Below are positions 1-9,397 of a DNA stretch of 64,000 bases, piece after piece. The stretch comes from Isoetes taiwanensis (taxonomy: Eukaryota > Streptophyta > Lycopodiopsida > Isoetales > Isoetaceae). The stretch's first letter is position 1, and each line of letters begins with the position of its first letter. The position numbers were made by a program, and so were the translations under genes. The stretch is from the NCBI GenBank assembly GCA_021234155.1, contig JAJEKV010000124.1, positions 184,001-248,000 of the forward strand, written 5' to 3'. Below the pieces are notes generated by a model. That model worked only from the letters and a program-made list of their open reading frames with translations, searched no databases and was not told the origin of the DNA.

Positions 1-117
1 GGTTTTTCCATCGAAAACCCTTCAGGGCGGGGTTTTTCTTAATGCGGGCAATAATCACGCCTGATGCGCTCTTGTATTGGGTCCCATAGGTCGATTGGCC
101 TCCGTGGACGATAAAAA
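1..117 (+). mobile_element. LINE 3' UTR end (copy A)
   Basis: This is the last part of a non-L1 LINE whose body lies outside the window. It has the same 3' UTR landmarks as the copies near 18.5 kb and 38.5 kb: a GAAAACCC...GCGGGGTTTTT stem-loop, then GGGTCCCATAGG, GATTGGCCTCC and GTGGACGATAAAAAA. A short CTTCC-like stretch follows in place of a poly(A) tail. The family assignment comes from alignment with the other copies in the window; the clade cannot be fixed from this piece. Confidence 0.75.
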
Positions 118-1155
118 ACATCCTTCCTTCCTTACTTTCTCTCGAATGCCCCATAACGGGTATGTACACCTCTATATATGCAAAATCCATTCTGCAACAA
201 CGGGTGTTAAAAAGGACGGAAATGAGCAGGAGCACCGTTCTTCAGTTATCACAGTCCAAATGCCGTAGTAGTTGAATACGCCACATCAAGCAAGATATGA
301 ATAGCTATTTAAAGTAAGAGGTAGCTAAGAATTGAGTGTGTACTACTAAGTTCTAGACTGACCTTGTGTTAGATGGCAATATGCAGTTTGTGCTTATTAA
401 ATTATAGATGATGGAAACATTATCATATTATAATTCATTGGGATGGTGTGACAGTGCTTGTACTGAAGCTAAGATGGATCTAGCATGATAAATGATGAAG
501 ATATTAAGTTGAGCTGGACTAGAGCAACAATCATGCATAGGGTATTTGGTTAACTTAATGGCTAACCTAGATGCATAAGATATTCGGTTAATGGTAACTT
601 AATGGTCAATGGTGTCAATCTCGGCATATTATTAGGTGAACTTCAGAAACGGCCCAATGGTATTATGGCATCAAAAAGGACTTGCTATTGTGATAGACGG
701 TGAGCAAGTTTGGCGCCGATTCTTGATGAATCGGTGCCGAGTAAAGATTTATAAAGAAGTAATGTTGTTCAGCAGATGTTGAGCAGATCAGATTCACAGA
801 TAGGTGAATGCCTGGGCTGTCGGAATGATCCGAAGTTGTAGTTCTTGGTAAATGATTTTTAATATTGAACTGCTACAGTGATTCATTCGATATTATATTG
901 AGAATCATAATAAACCATTGAAATCATTATTTTCGAAGGTTATCAATATAAGTTAAGTTTGCATTGAAAAGATTGCATTGTCTAGTTGTTTATAAGAACT
1001 GCCAATTCTAACAACTCTATCAATAGATATGTATACGTCATGTGCACAAAAAATTAGGGAAGGGCAAAGGTAACTAAAGGGTTGGTTTTGTAAAAATATT
1101 TTTGTGAAGCTCAATGATGTGAGCACATCTTACCGGGTCCCTGTATCAGCCTTTT
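118..1155. other. AT-rich intergenic, no gene seen
   Basis: I see no reading frame with protein-like content, no RNA gene and no clear repeat beyond short AT-rich runs in this stretch. Confidence 0.5.
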
Positions 1156-1159
1156 AATG

Positions 1160-2210
1160 GTGATACTAGATCCCCTTAACAGTCAAACCCATATTTGTAC
1201 AATATTTAGACCCTTATACAACATCATTTTACATGCATGTCTACATAAAACCCAGAATCGCCATTTTGAGGGTTGCTCCATGCTCCTTCAGGCATCCAAG
1301 CTCCCTATTTCAACTTTTGATAAGGAAGCCAAGCACATATTCAAGGTATGAATAGTGTTTGTCTACTGGTGATTTACTACTAAGTGTACGTATATGGGGC
1401 ACTCGATGATTCTATGGTTAGTTATGAAATTGTTCATTGTGCATGCATGTAAGGAGTGGAACTCTAAGCTAGTTAAACCCCTGGCCATTAGCTATGCTGC
1501 TTACAATGGATTAGAGGGGCTTAAGACATTAATATTTGCCTCATGTATGGAGATGCCAATAATAAGATTTACTAAAGAGCATTGTCTCCCTAGCTCCACA
1601 TCGTTATACAATTTTCAAGGACTAAGCACAATCATCCACAAACAAATGTCAAGTGGCATCATTTTTCAAGAAAATCTTCTAGTTCATTGAAGCATCTTCT
1701 ATGAGATTGAAGATCTACCACAGAGGCCATGTCACACATATCAGATCTTGTACTAAGATATTTTCTTCTAAACATGGACTACTAAACCTGCACAACTAAA
1801 TGTTGTAAGGATACTATTAGATGTTATTTTATTTGCGTCTATGTCGTTATGATGCATACTCTCGAAGATGCTCTACAGATAACCCAACCTCCCCAAGTTG
1901 GACATATCCTATGATTATTGTACTCCACGATACCATTTATGGAGCTGGTAGATTTTGAAAGATTATTTTTGCTGCTTCCATTCCCCATATTTAGCATATC
2001 ACCTAAAACATTGTCAGCTGAAGTATATTATCAACTATTTGCTGATGAGTATGTTTGCCATTCCATAAGGCACCTAAGGTTCCACAAGCTTTCAACATGC
2101 TCACAACTATTACTTTGTTAGCCCTACACTTTGAAGATGCGTATTTTATTTTTATTTTATTCGTGAAGGACGAAAGGCAAATATCATTACCAATTAGAAT
2201 ATGTAGCATA
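1160..2210 (-). pseudogene. PPR protein pseudogene 1
   Basis: Pieces of a pentatricopeptide-repeat protein (organelle RNA-binding family) can be read on the minus strand in several frames. From upstream to downstream they are MLKACGTLGALWNGKHTHQQ (about 2.1 kb), an EAAKIIF...MVSWSTIIIGYVQLGE motif (about 1.9-2.0 kb), ANKITSNSILTTFSCAGLV (about 1.8 kb), and SVVDL...FNELEDFLEK followed by W..GDNAL (about 1.55-1.75 kb). This order is typical of the C-terminal repeats of a plant PLS-type PPR protein. Several in-frame stops and frame changes separate the pieces, so it is dead. Weak remnants may extend towards 1160. No start or targeting peptide remains. Confidence 0.75.
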
Positions 2211-2394
2211 ATAACAGGGGGTTACTTTTAGATTTTTATACGCTTTTTCACATGGTTTTTCTATGATTTCGTTGTTGTATTCGTTGAGGTGTACTAAATA
2301 GTATTTCTAGAGTGCACCTTTTATGGGCGGTTGATTTTCGTTGGTTGGAACAATCCGAGGGTTGTTGTCTTTCTCTGCATGTGTTTGTGCATGA

Positions 2395-2531
2395 ACACTA
2401 CGCATGCGTATGCATGTGCATGTGCACATGCATGTGCATGTGTGTGCATGTGTATTGTGCATGTGCAAGTGCAAGTGCAAGTGCATGTGCATGTGTGCAT
2501 GTGTGTGCATGTGTGCATATGCATGTGTACT
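2395..2531. repeat. CA/TG-rich alternating purine-pyrimidine tract
   Basis: About 135 bp made almost entirely of TGCATG, GTGCAT and GTGCAA words, nearly perfectly alternating purine and pyrimidine. Open frames on both strands here (Cys/Met/His/Thr-rich) are by-products of the repeat and should not be annotated as genes. Confidence 0.85.
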
Positions 2532-3345
2532 TGCCCTCTTGGATTCTTATTGCCGGAGTGGATTTTACTACCACGAGATGGATTTTTTGCTCACACTTAC
2601 AAAGGTATTTATTTTTTAATGTTTCTTCAGTTAGCATAATGTTGTATTGGTTTCCCTGATTCTACAATGTAGTCTTTGCAAAACCCCTTTTGTTTCCTTC
2701 CTAAGATTTCTTTGCAGATTCAAGTTTAGGCCCTCTGTTTGCTTCCAACTCTTGGATATTCCTGGCTGCCGGATTGTTCATAGCAGCCAGCCTTTAGCTT
2801 CAATCAACAAACGGATTCTTATGCACACAACAGGCGGATTATTCCACGCCCTTTTCCATGTCACGCAGATCAGTCAAATAGTGGCCACAAGAATGCATTT
2901 ATATTGTAGGTTTGGAACTTTAATCGAACCATAAGGTGAATCATGCATTACCTTTAAGCTAGAGATGGAGCATTCAAAATCATATGGATTGATAAACAAT
3001 GGTGTCATTGTGAAAGAGAAATAGTTGTAGCGGAAGTAACAATATGTAGCATAATAACAGGGGGGTTTTTTGTGTTGCAAATTTTTATGACTTTTCGAGA
3101 ATAATGGGATCAATCTGCTCTATCTTTATGGTAACTTTTACTTATGTTCTATTTGTTTTATTGTCATCAAATTCAAAAGCTACAGTGATGAAAGCCTCAA
3201 ATGAATTCTAGTTTTTTCTCGGTTTGAATTCTAAAATTTTTGTCACACCTGGGCGTCTCTAAGGCCCCGAAGGGGCAAAAAAAAAAAAAATTTGCAACAC
3301 AAACCATTAACATCCAACATGTAGAAATTAAATCCCCAACACATA
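2532..3345. other. Intergenic with a short dispersed duplicate
   Basis: No gene is recognised. A short sequence (ATATGTAGCATAATAACAGG) near 2200 recurs near 3045, in both cases followed by a run of G then T. A poly(A) run sits at about 3277-3290 after a GC-rich clamp (GGCCCCGAAGGGGC), which may be the 3' end of an old retroposon. Confidence 0.4.
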
Positions 3346-3347
3346 AC

Positions 3348-3858
3348 AACCAACACATAACAACCATTGACATTAACAACCAACACATAACTACCATTGA
3401 CATTAATTAACACAACCATTGGGTCCAACACATTTAAATTAAAATCCCCTTAAACCCCTTTGGTTTGGGTGCATATTCCCACGGGGGGTGACGTGGGGGC
3501 AGCGAGAGCCCTCATAATTGTATTTTGCACGCATTTAAAAACAACATCATATAGTATTCCGCTTTGAAATCTTATAGTATTTTTGCTTAATCTTGTTATA
3601 CAGTATAGCAAATTTTGTACTTGCATACCCCACAAACGAGGAACTTTACGTACGGTATAGATTAAGGAATAAGGGGTGAATATGCCTATCCAACAGCTCT
3701 CGTTGCCCGGAGTCACCCCCCGTGTGAATATGCACCCAAACCAAAGGGGGTTTAAGGGGGATTTTAATTTAAATGTGTTGGACCCAATGGTTGTGTTAAT
3801 TAATGTCAATGGTAGTTATGTGTTGGTTGTTAATGTCAATGGTTGTTATGTGTTGGTT
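3348..3858. mobile_element. Foldback element with 162-bp arms
   Basis: The left arm (about 3348-3509) and right arm (about 3696-3858) are inverted copies, nearly identical over about 160 bp, around a loop of about 185 bp. Both arms contain the same internal short repeats (variants of CAATGGTTGTTATGTGTTGG). The arms therefore encode the same apparent peptide twice, once on each strand, which is only a symmetry effect. No transposase is present. It fits a non-autonomous foldback or MITE-like DNA element. I did not find an unambiguous target duplication. Confidence 0.8.
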
Positions 3859-3999
3859 ATTAAGTACAATAAGCTGAGAGACAGGTTTAAAACTCAAAGG
3901 GAGAAAATGCCCCTCTGTGCAAGGCCATGACTTTCTTTAATTCACCCATCACTGCTGAAGATCGCTTCTTCCTAGCTGCCTTCTTGAGCGTAACAATTC

Positions 4000-4710
4000 T
4001 TTAACATGTTATAAACACTCTAAGGCAAGATAACCTTCACCACACTAAGCATATCCTATGATCATTGTTCCCCATGATATAATGTCCTTGTTTGGTAGAT
4101 GGTCGAAAGCTCTAGGTGCTTCCTCCAAGCCACACATTTAGCATACATGTCAACTAGAGAACTATTTACAATTATGTCATCGTGAAGCTTATTCTTCATA
4201 ATCTGCTTATGAATGCACCTAACCTTTTTAATAAAATCAAGGCTAGCGCAAGCTTTCAAAATGCTTAGAAATATGAGCTTGTCGGATTGATATGACATCC
4301 CGCTGCATACTTTCAAACGAGGGCTAGAATGCCTTCATCATGTTGAGCATCCCCTGCAAGCAATGCACTCCAGATTACTACATTGCAGGTTGGCAATCAA
4401 TAGAAGACATTGCATGCTTCCTCCAAACAACCTTGCCTATCCATATATATCAACAAGGGTGCTACGTACCATATTGTCAAAGTGGAGTTCACACTTTATG
4501 GTCTTCTTGTGAATGCATCTTCCATGCACTACTGTGTTTCGTAACTTGTATGCTTTCAAAATGCCAAAAATGTGGCTTTGTTGGGCTTTTGACCTTTATT
4601 CTGCATCTAAACATTCCAGAGTGACGAACCCTTGCATATACTGCAATCATGATACACGCTTCATCGTGGCTAGGCAAACTATTAAAAATAAATATTGGGG
4701 AGAAAAACAA
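4000..4710 (-). pseudogene. PPR protein pseudogene 2
   Basis: Minus-strand PPR remnants. One block near 4.4-4.6 kb reads FGILKAYKLR...VVHGRCIHKK...NMVRSTLVDIYG with a stop in the last motif. A second at 4.1-4.3 kb reads DKLIFLSILKACASLD...KKVRCIHKQ...VNSSLVDMYAKC. These are canonical L and S type motifs of plant PPR proteins. Between and beyond the motifs the frame is broken and the expected MP..WN motif is degraded. No intact start or C-terminal E/DYW domain is visible. It probably derives from a different family member than pseudogene 1. Confidence 0.8.
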
Positions 4711-4744
4711 GGAAGAAGGAGGGGCAGGATCAAGAAATTATGAA

Positions 4745-5240
4745 GCAGCTAACACGACTGAGCAATTACAGTCGCTACCCATACATGACGCCATTGTTTT
4801 ATTTTAATTTCGACTATATTCTTCTACTTGTGTCCAACCCATATCCATCCTCAACACAGATATATTAGGATTAAAAAAAAACTAGAATCAAACAAAAAAT
4901 AACACTGCATTATCTTTGTTGTGAAAGCATGGATATGAAAGCAAATTTGGAAATTGAAATAGATGAAGGGACATAGATGACATCTTAATATGCAAAAGAT
5001 CTTGCTTTTACTATGTTTAACTTGTATCCTAAGTGATAACCAAAGACATGGGCACTAGCACTAGAAGTGAGCTATGTTCAAATCCACTTAAAAAAAATCG
5101 GACTTTTAAGAGAATAGACATCCAAAGCACTACCTCATTATATTTATTAGTCACAAAATCAATTCATATACGAGAGATGGATGGCATGGTATCAGTTTGA
5201 TATGAAGGGCAAACATCTGGGCCATCTGCGCAAGATAAGC
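4745..5240. other. AT-rich intergenic, no gene seen
   Basis: No protein-like frame or structured repeat was recognised here. Confidence 0.5.
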
Positions 5241-5299
5241 CCTAAAATACTCCATGTGGACAGATAAACCCTAAAATTGTTGCCGAATAGCAAGCGACT

Positions 5300-5780
5300 A
5301 TATCAAAATCTCGGAGGCGGTGGCGAATTTCTGCCCTAGGTGAGCCGAAATTGGTCTTCAATCCCGGATTTGCATGATGGTGGTAAATGGCTAAACGTCT
5401 GCTCCATCTCCGGTCCTCTGCAAGCAAGCATGACATTTTCCATCTCTGCATTTCGTTCCCTTCATACAGCCTCATTTTTGAAGCAAAAGTCTATGATGAA
5501 ATGTTTTTGAAGCGAAGGTCTATGAAGAATGTCTAGGTCAGCTCCGTCTCCTCTCCTCGCAAGCGTGTATGGGGCTTTCCGTCTCTCGCATTGTTCCCTT
5601 GATACATCTTTGTTTCCTTCAATTCGATATTTCAATCGTGCCCCCATAGTTCTGATGCAAAACCATATGTTTGTCCGGGTCCAAGGTGGTGGAATCCATC
5701 CGGAGCCGGTGACAAATCTTGCTTGTTTAATCTGCCCTAGCCGAAATGAGCCGAAAATGGCTCCTCAATTCCAGTTTATA
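5300..5780. repeat. Degenerate direct duplication
   Basis: Sequence motifs of the 5.3-5.5 kb stretch recur in the same orientation at 5.5-5.78 kb: a TTTTTGAAGC...GTCTATGA pair, a GCTCC(A/G)TCTCC...CTC(T/G)GCAAGC pair and a CTGCCCTAG...GAGCCGAAA pair. The open frames across this region do not resemble any family I know and change frame between the copies, so I do not call a gene. It could be the 5' UTR and first exon of an unrecognised gene. Confidence 0.45.
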
Positions 5781-6655
5781 AGAGGTAAGATCCTTGTATC
5801 CCATTCTTCTTCTCCTCTAGAGAAAAAAACTTCTACTCGCTTTAAATCGGCTGCTTTGTTTCTTTTTTTCGTGATGTCTTGCATGCAGATCTCAAAAAAA
5901 AGGAAGTCCTAATATGCAAATGGAAACTTAAGTTTTTTTTTTAATGGCATATCCCTGTTTGATGTATTCCTTGTCCTAGATATGCCATATTTTTGAGTTG
6001 TCCTTTCTCACATGAGCTTTGTATGTCCACCTCTATTTACTATCTCACTGCATGCTCTTTCATTTATTTTTTCTTCGTAGGTTTTTCTTCTTTCCTCTGT
6101 TATGATGCCCCTCAGCTTTGCCATGCTCCGACATGAAGGTTTGTTTCTCCATCTCCCTCTTCTGACTTTACAAATGCTTCTGCCTCTACCATGTTAATGC
6201 ATTTGCTCTTGGTTTATTTGTATTCTAATTTCAAGTTATGAGCATTAAACCTTCCTTTTCTTGCTCTATCTCTGTATGACCTCATTGCTCAGTCCTCACT
6301 TATTATTCAAGGCCTTTTGTTGCTTGCTTTTGAGTTTTGATTTATGGGTTTTAAAGACAACTCAAACTATAATCTGTGTATTCTTGTAATCTGAATTGTA
6401 GTTTGTTACATTGCGGTATCTTTGCTTCAACATTATTTGTTGATTAGTGCTGCCATAACTCAAAACTTTCTCTACATTTTGAACCTATTAACAAATTCTG
6501 GTAGTTGTTGATCAGAAATGTGCTTTAGAATGCATTTGATTTTCTGAATGATTTGCGAATAATCTGTGAATGATCTGTAACTATAAGTATCCGGATCCTT
6601 CAACCTGTTTCTTTCGTGTGCCTATGTATATGTTTTGTAGGTTTCAGCATCTTTA
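5781..6655. other. T-rich intergenic or intronic sequence
   Basis: T-rich sequence with several TTTTGCAG- or TTGTAG-like stretches resembling plant introns, but no coding block that I recognise. Confidence 0.35.
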
Positions 6656-6658
6656 TAA

Positions 6659-6832
6659 ACAGATCAAATGAATCAGGCCTGCAACCACCAAATATGCAGG
6701 TCCTATTTGTTAGCATGTCTCACTCTACCTGTGCAGTTTTTTCTGAATGGGGAACAGATCAAATGAATTAGGCCTGCAACCACCAAATATGCAGGTCCTA
6801 TTTGTTAGCATGTCTCACTCTACCTGTGCAGA
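6659..6832 (+). repeat. 79-bp direct duplication
   Basis: A block beginning ACAGATCAAATGAAT and ending CTCTACCTGTGCAG occurs at about 6659-6736 and again at about 6754-6831. The two copies differ by a single base and are separated by a T-rich linker. It is a recent local duplication with no coding meaning that I can see. Confidence 0.8.
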
Positions 6833-6928
6833 AATGTTCACAAAAATTGTAATGAATGGGGGCTAGTAAAAGAGCTGGCCTTATGAAAGTAATACAACAA
6901 GAAACCTGTTTTGAAGAATGGACCTTCG

Positions 6929-6960
6929 GTGGCAAGGTCCTATATAGCACATATGTTGGC
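6929..6960 (+). repeat. 32-bp direct repeat, left copy
   Basis: The 32 bases from GTGGCAAGGTCC to CATATGTTGGC recur exactly at 8194-8225. The two copies bracket the hairpin-repeat array and the left terminal repeat of the purine-rich element, so they may mark an insertion or a duplication boundary. Confidence 0.7.
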
Positions 6961-7334
6961 TGAAGTGGTGTTCTCATTGAGCTTTGTAAAACATTGAGTA
7001 CAAATGGATCCCTTACTAAGGGTAAATAAATTTGAAAATATGAACTTTAAATGCTCCGAAACTAGACAATTATCGAGAGCATGAAGATACTGAAGAATAC
7101 AACATAAAAGATGGTTTTATCCGCCACTTGGTCGATGCAAAGGTGAGAAGACCCGGTGACTGCTCCTCATCGGAAAGAAGAACCATGCCTTCTTAGGTTT
7201 TTGAGGAAACCCAAGCAAATAGTTGAAGCACGACCCCACGCACTATGGCAACCACTAGACCTTACACAATCCTGCAGAATCAAGGCTGAAAGAAAAATAA
7301 CCCGTCAATGAGTTAGATGCCATAGGCAAGAAGA

Positions 7335-7810
7335 CTCGGAGGCTCCAGGGCCACGCCGAGAAAGAAACAACAGCCGACTAATCGGGAACCGTCCGCGGAA
7401 TGACCATCGCGGGAAAAAACAACCGATTAGTGTTTTGCCGAGGGCTACAAAATGCCACGAGAAAAAATAAATATGATCTCGGAGGCAACATTGCCACGCC
7501 GAGAGAAAACATGAATAATAAAATATTGACTCAGAGGCTACAATGCCACACTGAGAGAAACATGCATAACAAAAACTCGGAGGCTCCAAGGCCACGCCGA
7601 GAGAGAAACAACAGCCGACCAATTGGGGACCGTCTGTAGAAAACACCATCGCGGGAAAAAACATCCGATTAGTGCTGCCTTGGAGGCTACAATGCCATGC
7701 CAAGAAAAAAATGAATAGTGAAAAAATATTGACTTGGAGACCAGAATGTCATGCGGAGAAAGAATGAAATGATAAATATGCCCCGGAGGCTACAGTGCCA
7801 TGTCGAGAAA
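7335..7810 (+). repeat. Array of hairpin-forming 45-52 bp repeats
   Basis: About eight degenerate copies of a unit built on CTCGG-a-GGC-n6-GCC-acg-CCGAG, starting near 7335, 7430, 7478, 7530, 7576, 7679, 7735 and 7782. In three cleanly folded variants the outer stem is CTCGG/CCGAG, CTCAG/CTGAG and CTTGG/CCAAG, so both sides change together. A larger block of about 110 bp (CCATCGCGGGAAAAAACA with GATTAGTG) is duplicated with a 241-bp offset (about 7335 and 7576). The array lies just upstream of a TATA-containing terminal repeat. Confidence 0.75.
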
Positions 7811-8099
7811 AAATGAAGACTAAGAGAATATGCACTTGAAAAGAACATAGAAGAAAAAACACAGAGGAATTTGGAGGTTGTCGGGGACAGATAATAAAGG
7901 TGGTCAACCGACTGATAGAAACTGATAGAAAAATTGGAGCAAGTTCACAAGTGGAAGGTCAACAATCGAATATGATTGACTGCAGACAACCCATCAAGGG
8001 AGGGAGGGTAAGGGAAACTAGTAGGCTAGAAGAGAAGGAGAAAACTAGCAGAAAACTAGCTCAAGAGAACGCCGATGAGGAAGAAGCAGAAGAAACACG

Positions 8100-8109
8100 T
8101 ATATAAAGG
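8100..8109 (+). promoter_or_regulatory. TATA box in terminal repeat
   Basis: TATATAAAGG lies 50-60 bp upstream of the conserved hairpin and is retained in the right-hand copy. A transcription start about 30 bp downstream is expected from plant promoter geometry. Confidence 0.5.
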
Positions 8110-8158
8110 AAAAAAAGGGGCTCAAAATAGCAGATGACGTCCCTTGCCAAAGAATGGC

Positions 8159-8183
8159 GGTTCTATTGCTTCGCAATAGAACC
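8159..8183 (+). other. Perfect 11-bp-stem hairpin
   Basis: GGTTCTATTGC, a 3-base loop TTC, then GCAATAGAACC. It is conserved in the right terminal repeat (about 13335-13357) apart from the closing pair. In LTR elements such stem-loops are usual near R/U5. Confidence 0.6.
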
Positions 8184-8225
8184 TTGACATTCTGTGGCAA
8201 GGTCCTATATAGCACATATGTTGGC

Positions 8226-9364
8226 CGATAGAAGAGGAACAAATCCCACAAGACTCACCAAAGAGAGTGAAGGAACCAAGAAGCGAGATCAAAATGAAAG
8301 AGATAATGGAAACAAGTCGAAATGGGTAGAGAAAATAATGGGATAAGAGAATATGAGTGGATACATGAGTCACTGAGGTCAAGCTGATAAGAAAAACTAA
8401 CACGAACAAGGTGGGGGATACTAAGAAGCCAAAGGACACAAGGGAGACATGGAAAAATGAAGCTCTCTGTAGCAGGACAGAAGGACCTGAAGGGACACTA
8501 GCAACCGATGGAACATAAGAAGTACCCATAGCAGGAGGGTTGGATGGATGGAAGGCAGATGCGGTAAAAAGAGGACATGATAAGGGGGTCAGACAAGAAC
8601 TAAAACTGAGGCAAAGAAAGGCTCACAGGGCAAATGGATGACCAAGGAAGGAAACTCATTGGAAACAGTCAAAATACAATAACAAGAAATAAAACTGAGG
8701 CAAAGAAAGGCTCCTAGGGCATAAATGGATGAATGAGGAAGGAAACTCATCGGAAACGGTCAAAATGCAATAACATATATATGGGCACAAAAGGTGAGTA
8801 GAGAAACTTCGGCGAGGAATAAGGTAAAAATAGCGAAGAAACCAAAATCAAAATGGGACACAAGGAAAAGATAGAACATGGATAAACGGAGAACGAGAAG
8901 CAATGGGATAAGAGGACTCGAATGGGTGCAAGTCCAATCGAGATCAAGGAAGAACCCATGGAACAGAAGCAACACCAATAGCAGTAGAGTTGGGTTGATG
9001 AAAAGCAGTTGCGACACATCAAGGACCAAGTTCGGAAACATGAAATGAGAATTAGCGAAGCAGAATAGACAAGAGCGACAGAGTAAATAGAAACAAGAAA
9101 AAACATGACAAGGCAAAAAAGATGCACTACTAGAAGACAAAGGTAAAGAAAACGCTACAACCAATGCAACTGAAATGAACCCATATCAAGGGAAAAGAAG
9201 TGAATGAGAACACTTAGGTAATGAACAGTGGTAACTGGCGCATAAAAACAAAGCACACTATGTACCAAAAATAATAAAAGCCGGAGGACTGAGCAAACTA
9301 AAGGAATAGGGACAACCAAAGAGTGAGGCCAAATGGAATCAATGGAGCAAATGGAAGAAATATG

Positions 9365-9397
<33 letters not shown>

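Larger units (their letters stand above)
8011..8191 (+). repeat. Left terminal direct repeat with TATA box
   Basis: This 181-bp block is repeated at 13187-13366 with only about two substitutions and one A-run length change. It contains TATATAAAGG at about 8100-8109 and, about 50 bp further, a perfect hairpin. The pair behaves like short LTRs (promoter plus R-type stem-loop) of the purine-rich element between them. I could not define TG...CA ends or a primer-binding site, so LTR status is inferred. Confidence 0.6.

Noticed and set aside
2307-2659. Cys/Met/His/Thr-rich open frames on both strands
   Set aside because: Translation of the CA/TG-rich tract; composition is set by the repeat.
3197-3930. 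Two similar Val/Asn-rich peptides on opposite strands
   Set aside because: They are the same inverted-repeat arm read twice; no independent gene.
5529-5912. 127-codon frame as a gene
   Set aside because: No family resemblance, and duplicated sequence blocks change frame within it.
7335-7810. CRISPR-like array (regularly spaced palindromic repeats)
   Set aside because: Plant context, degenerate repeats, spacer lengths that vary, and no cas genes. It fits a retroelement-associated tandem repeat.
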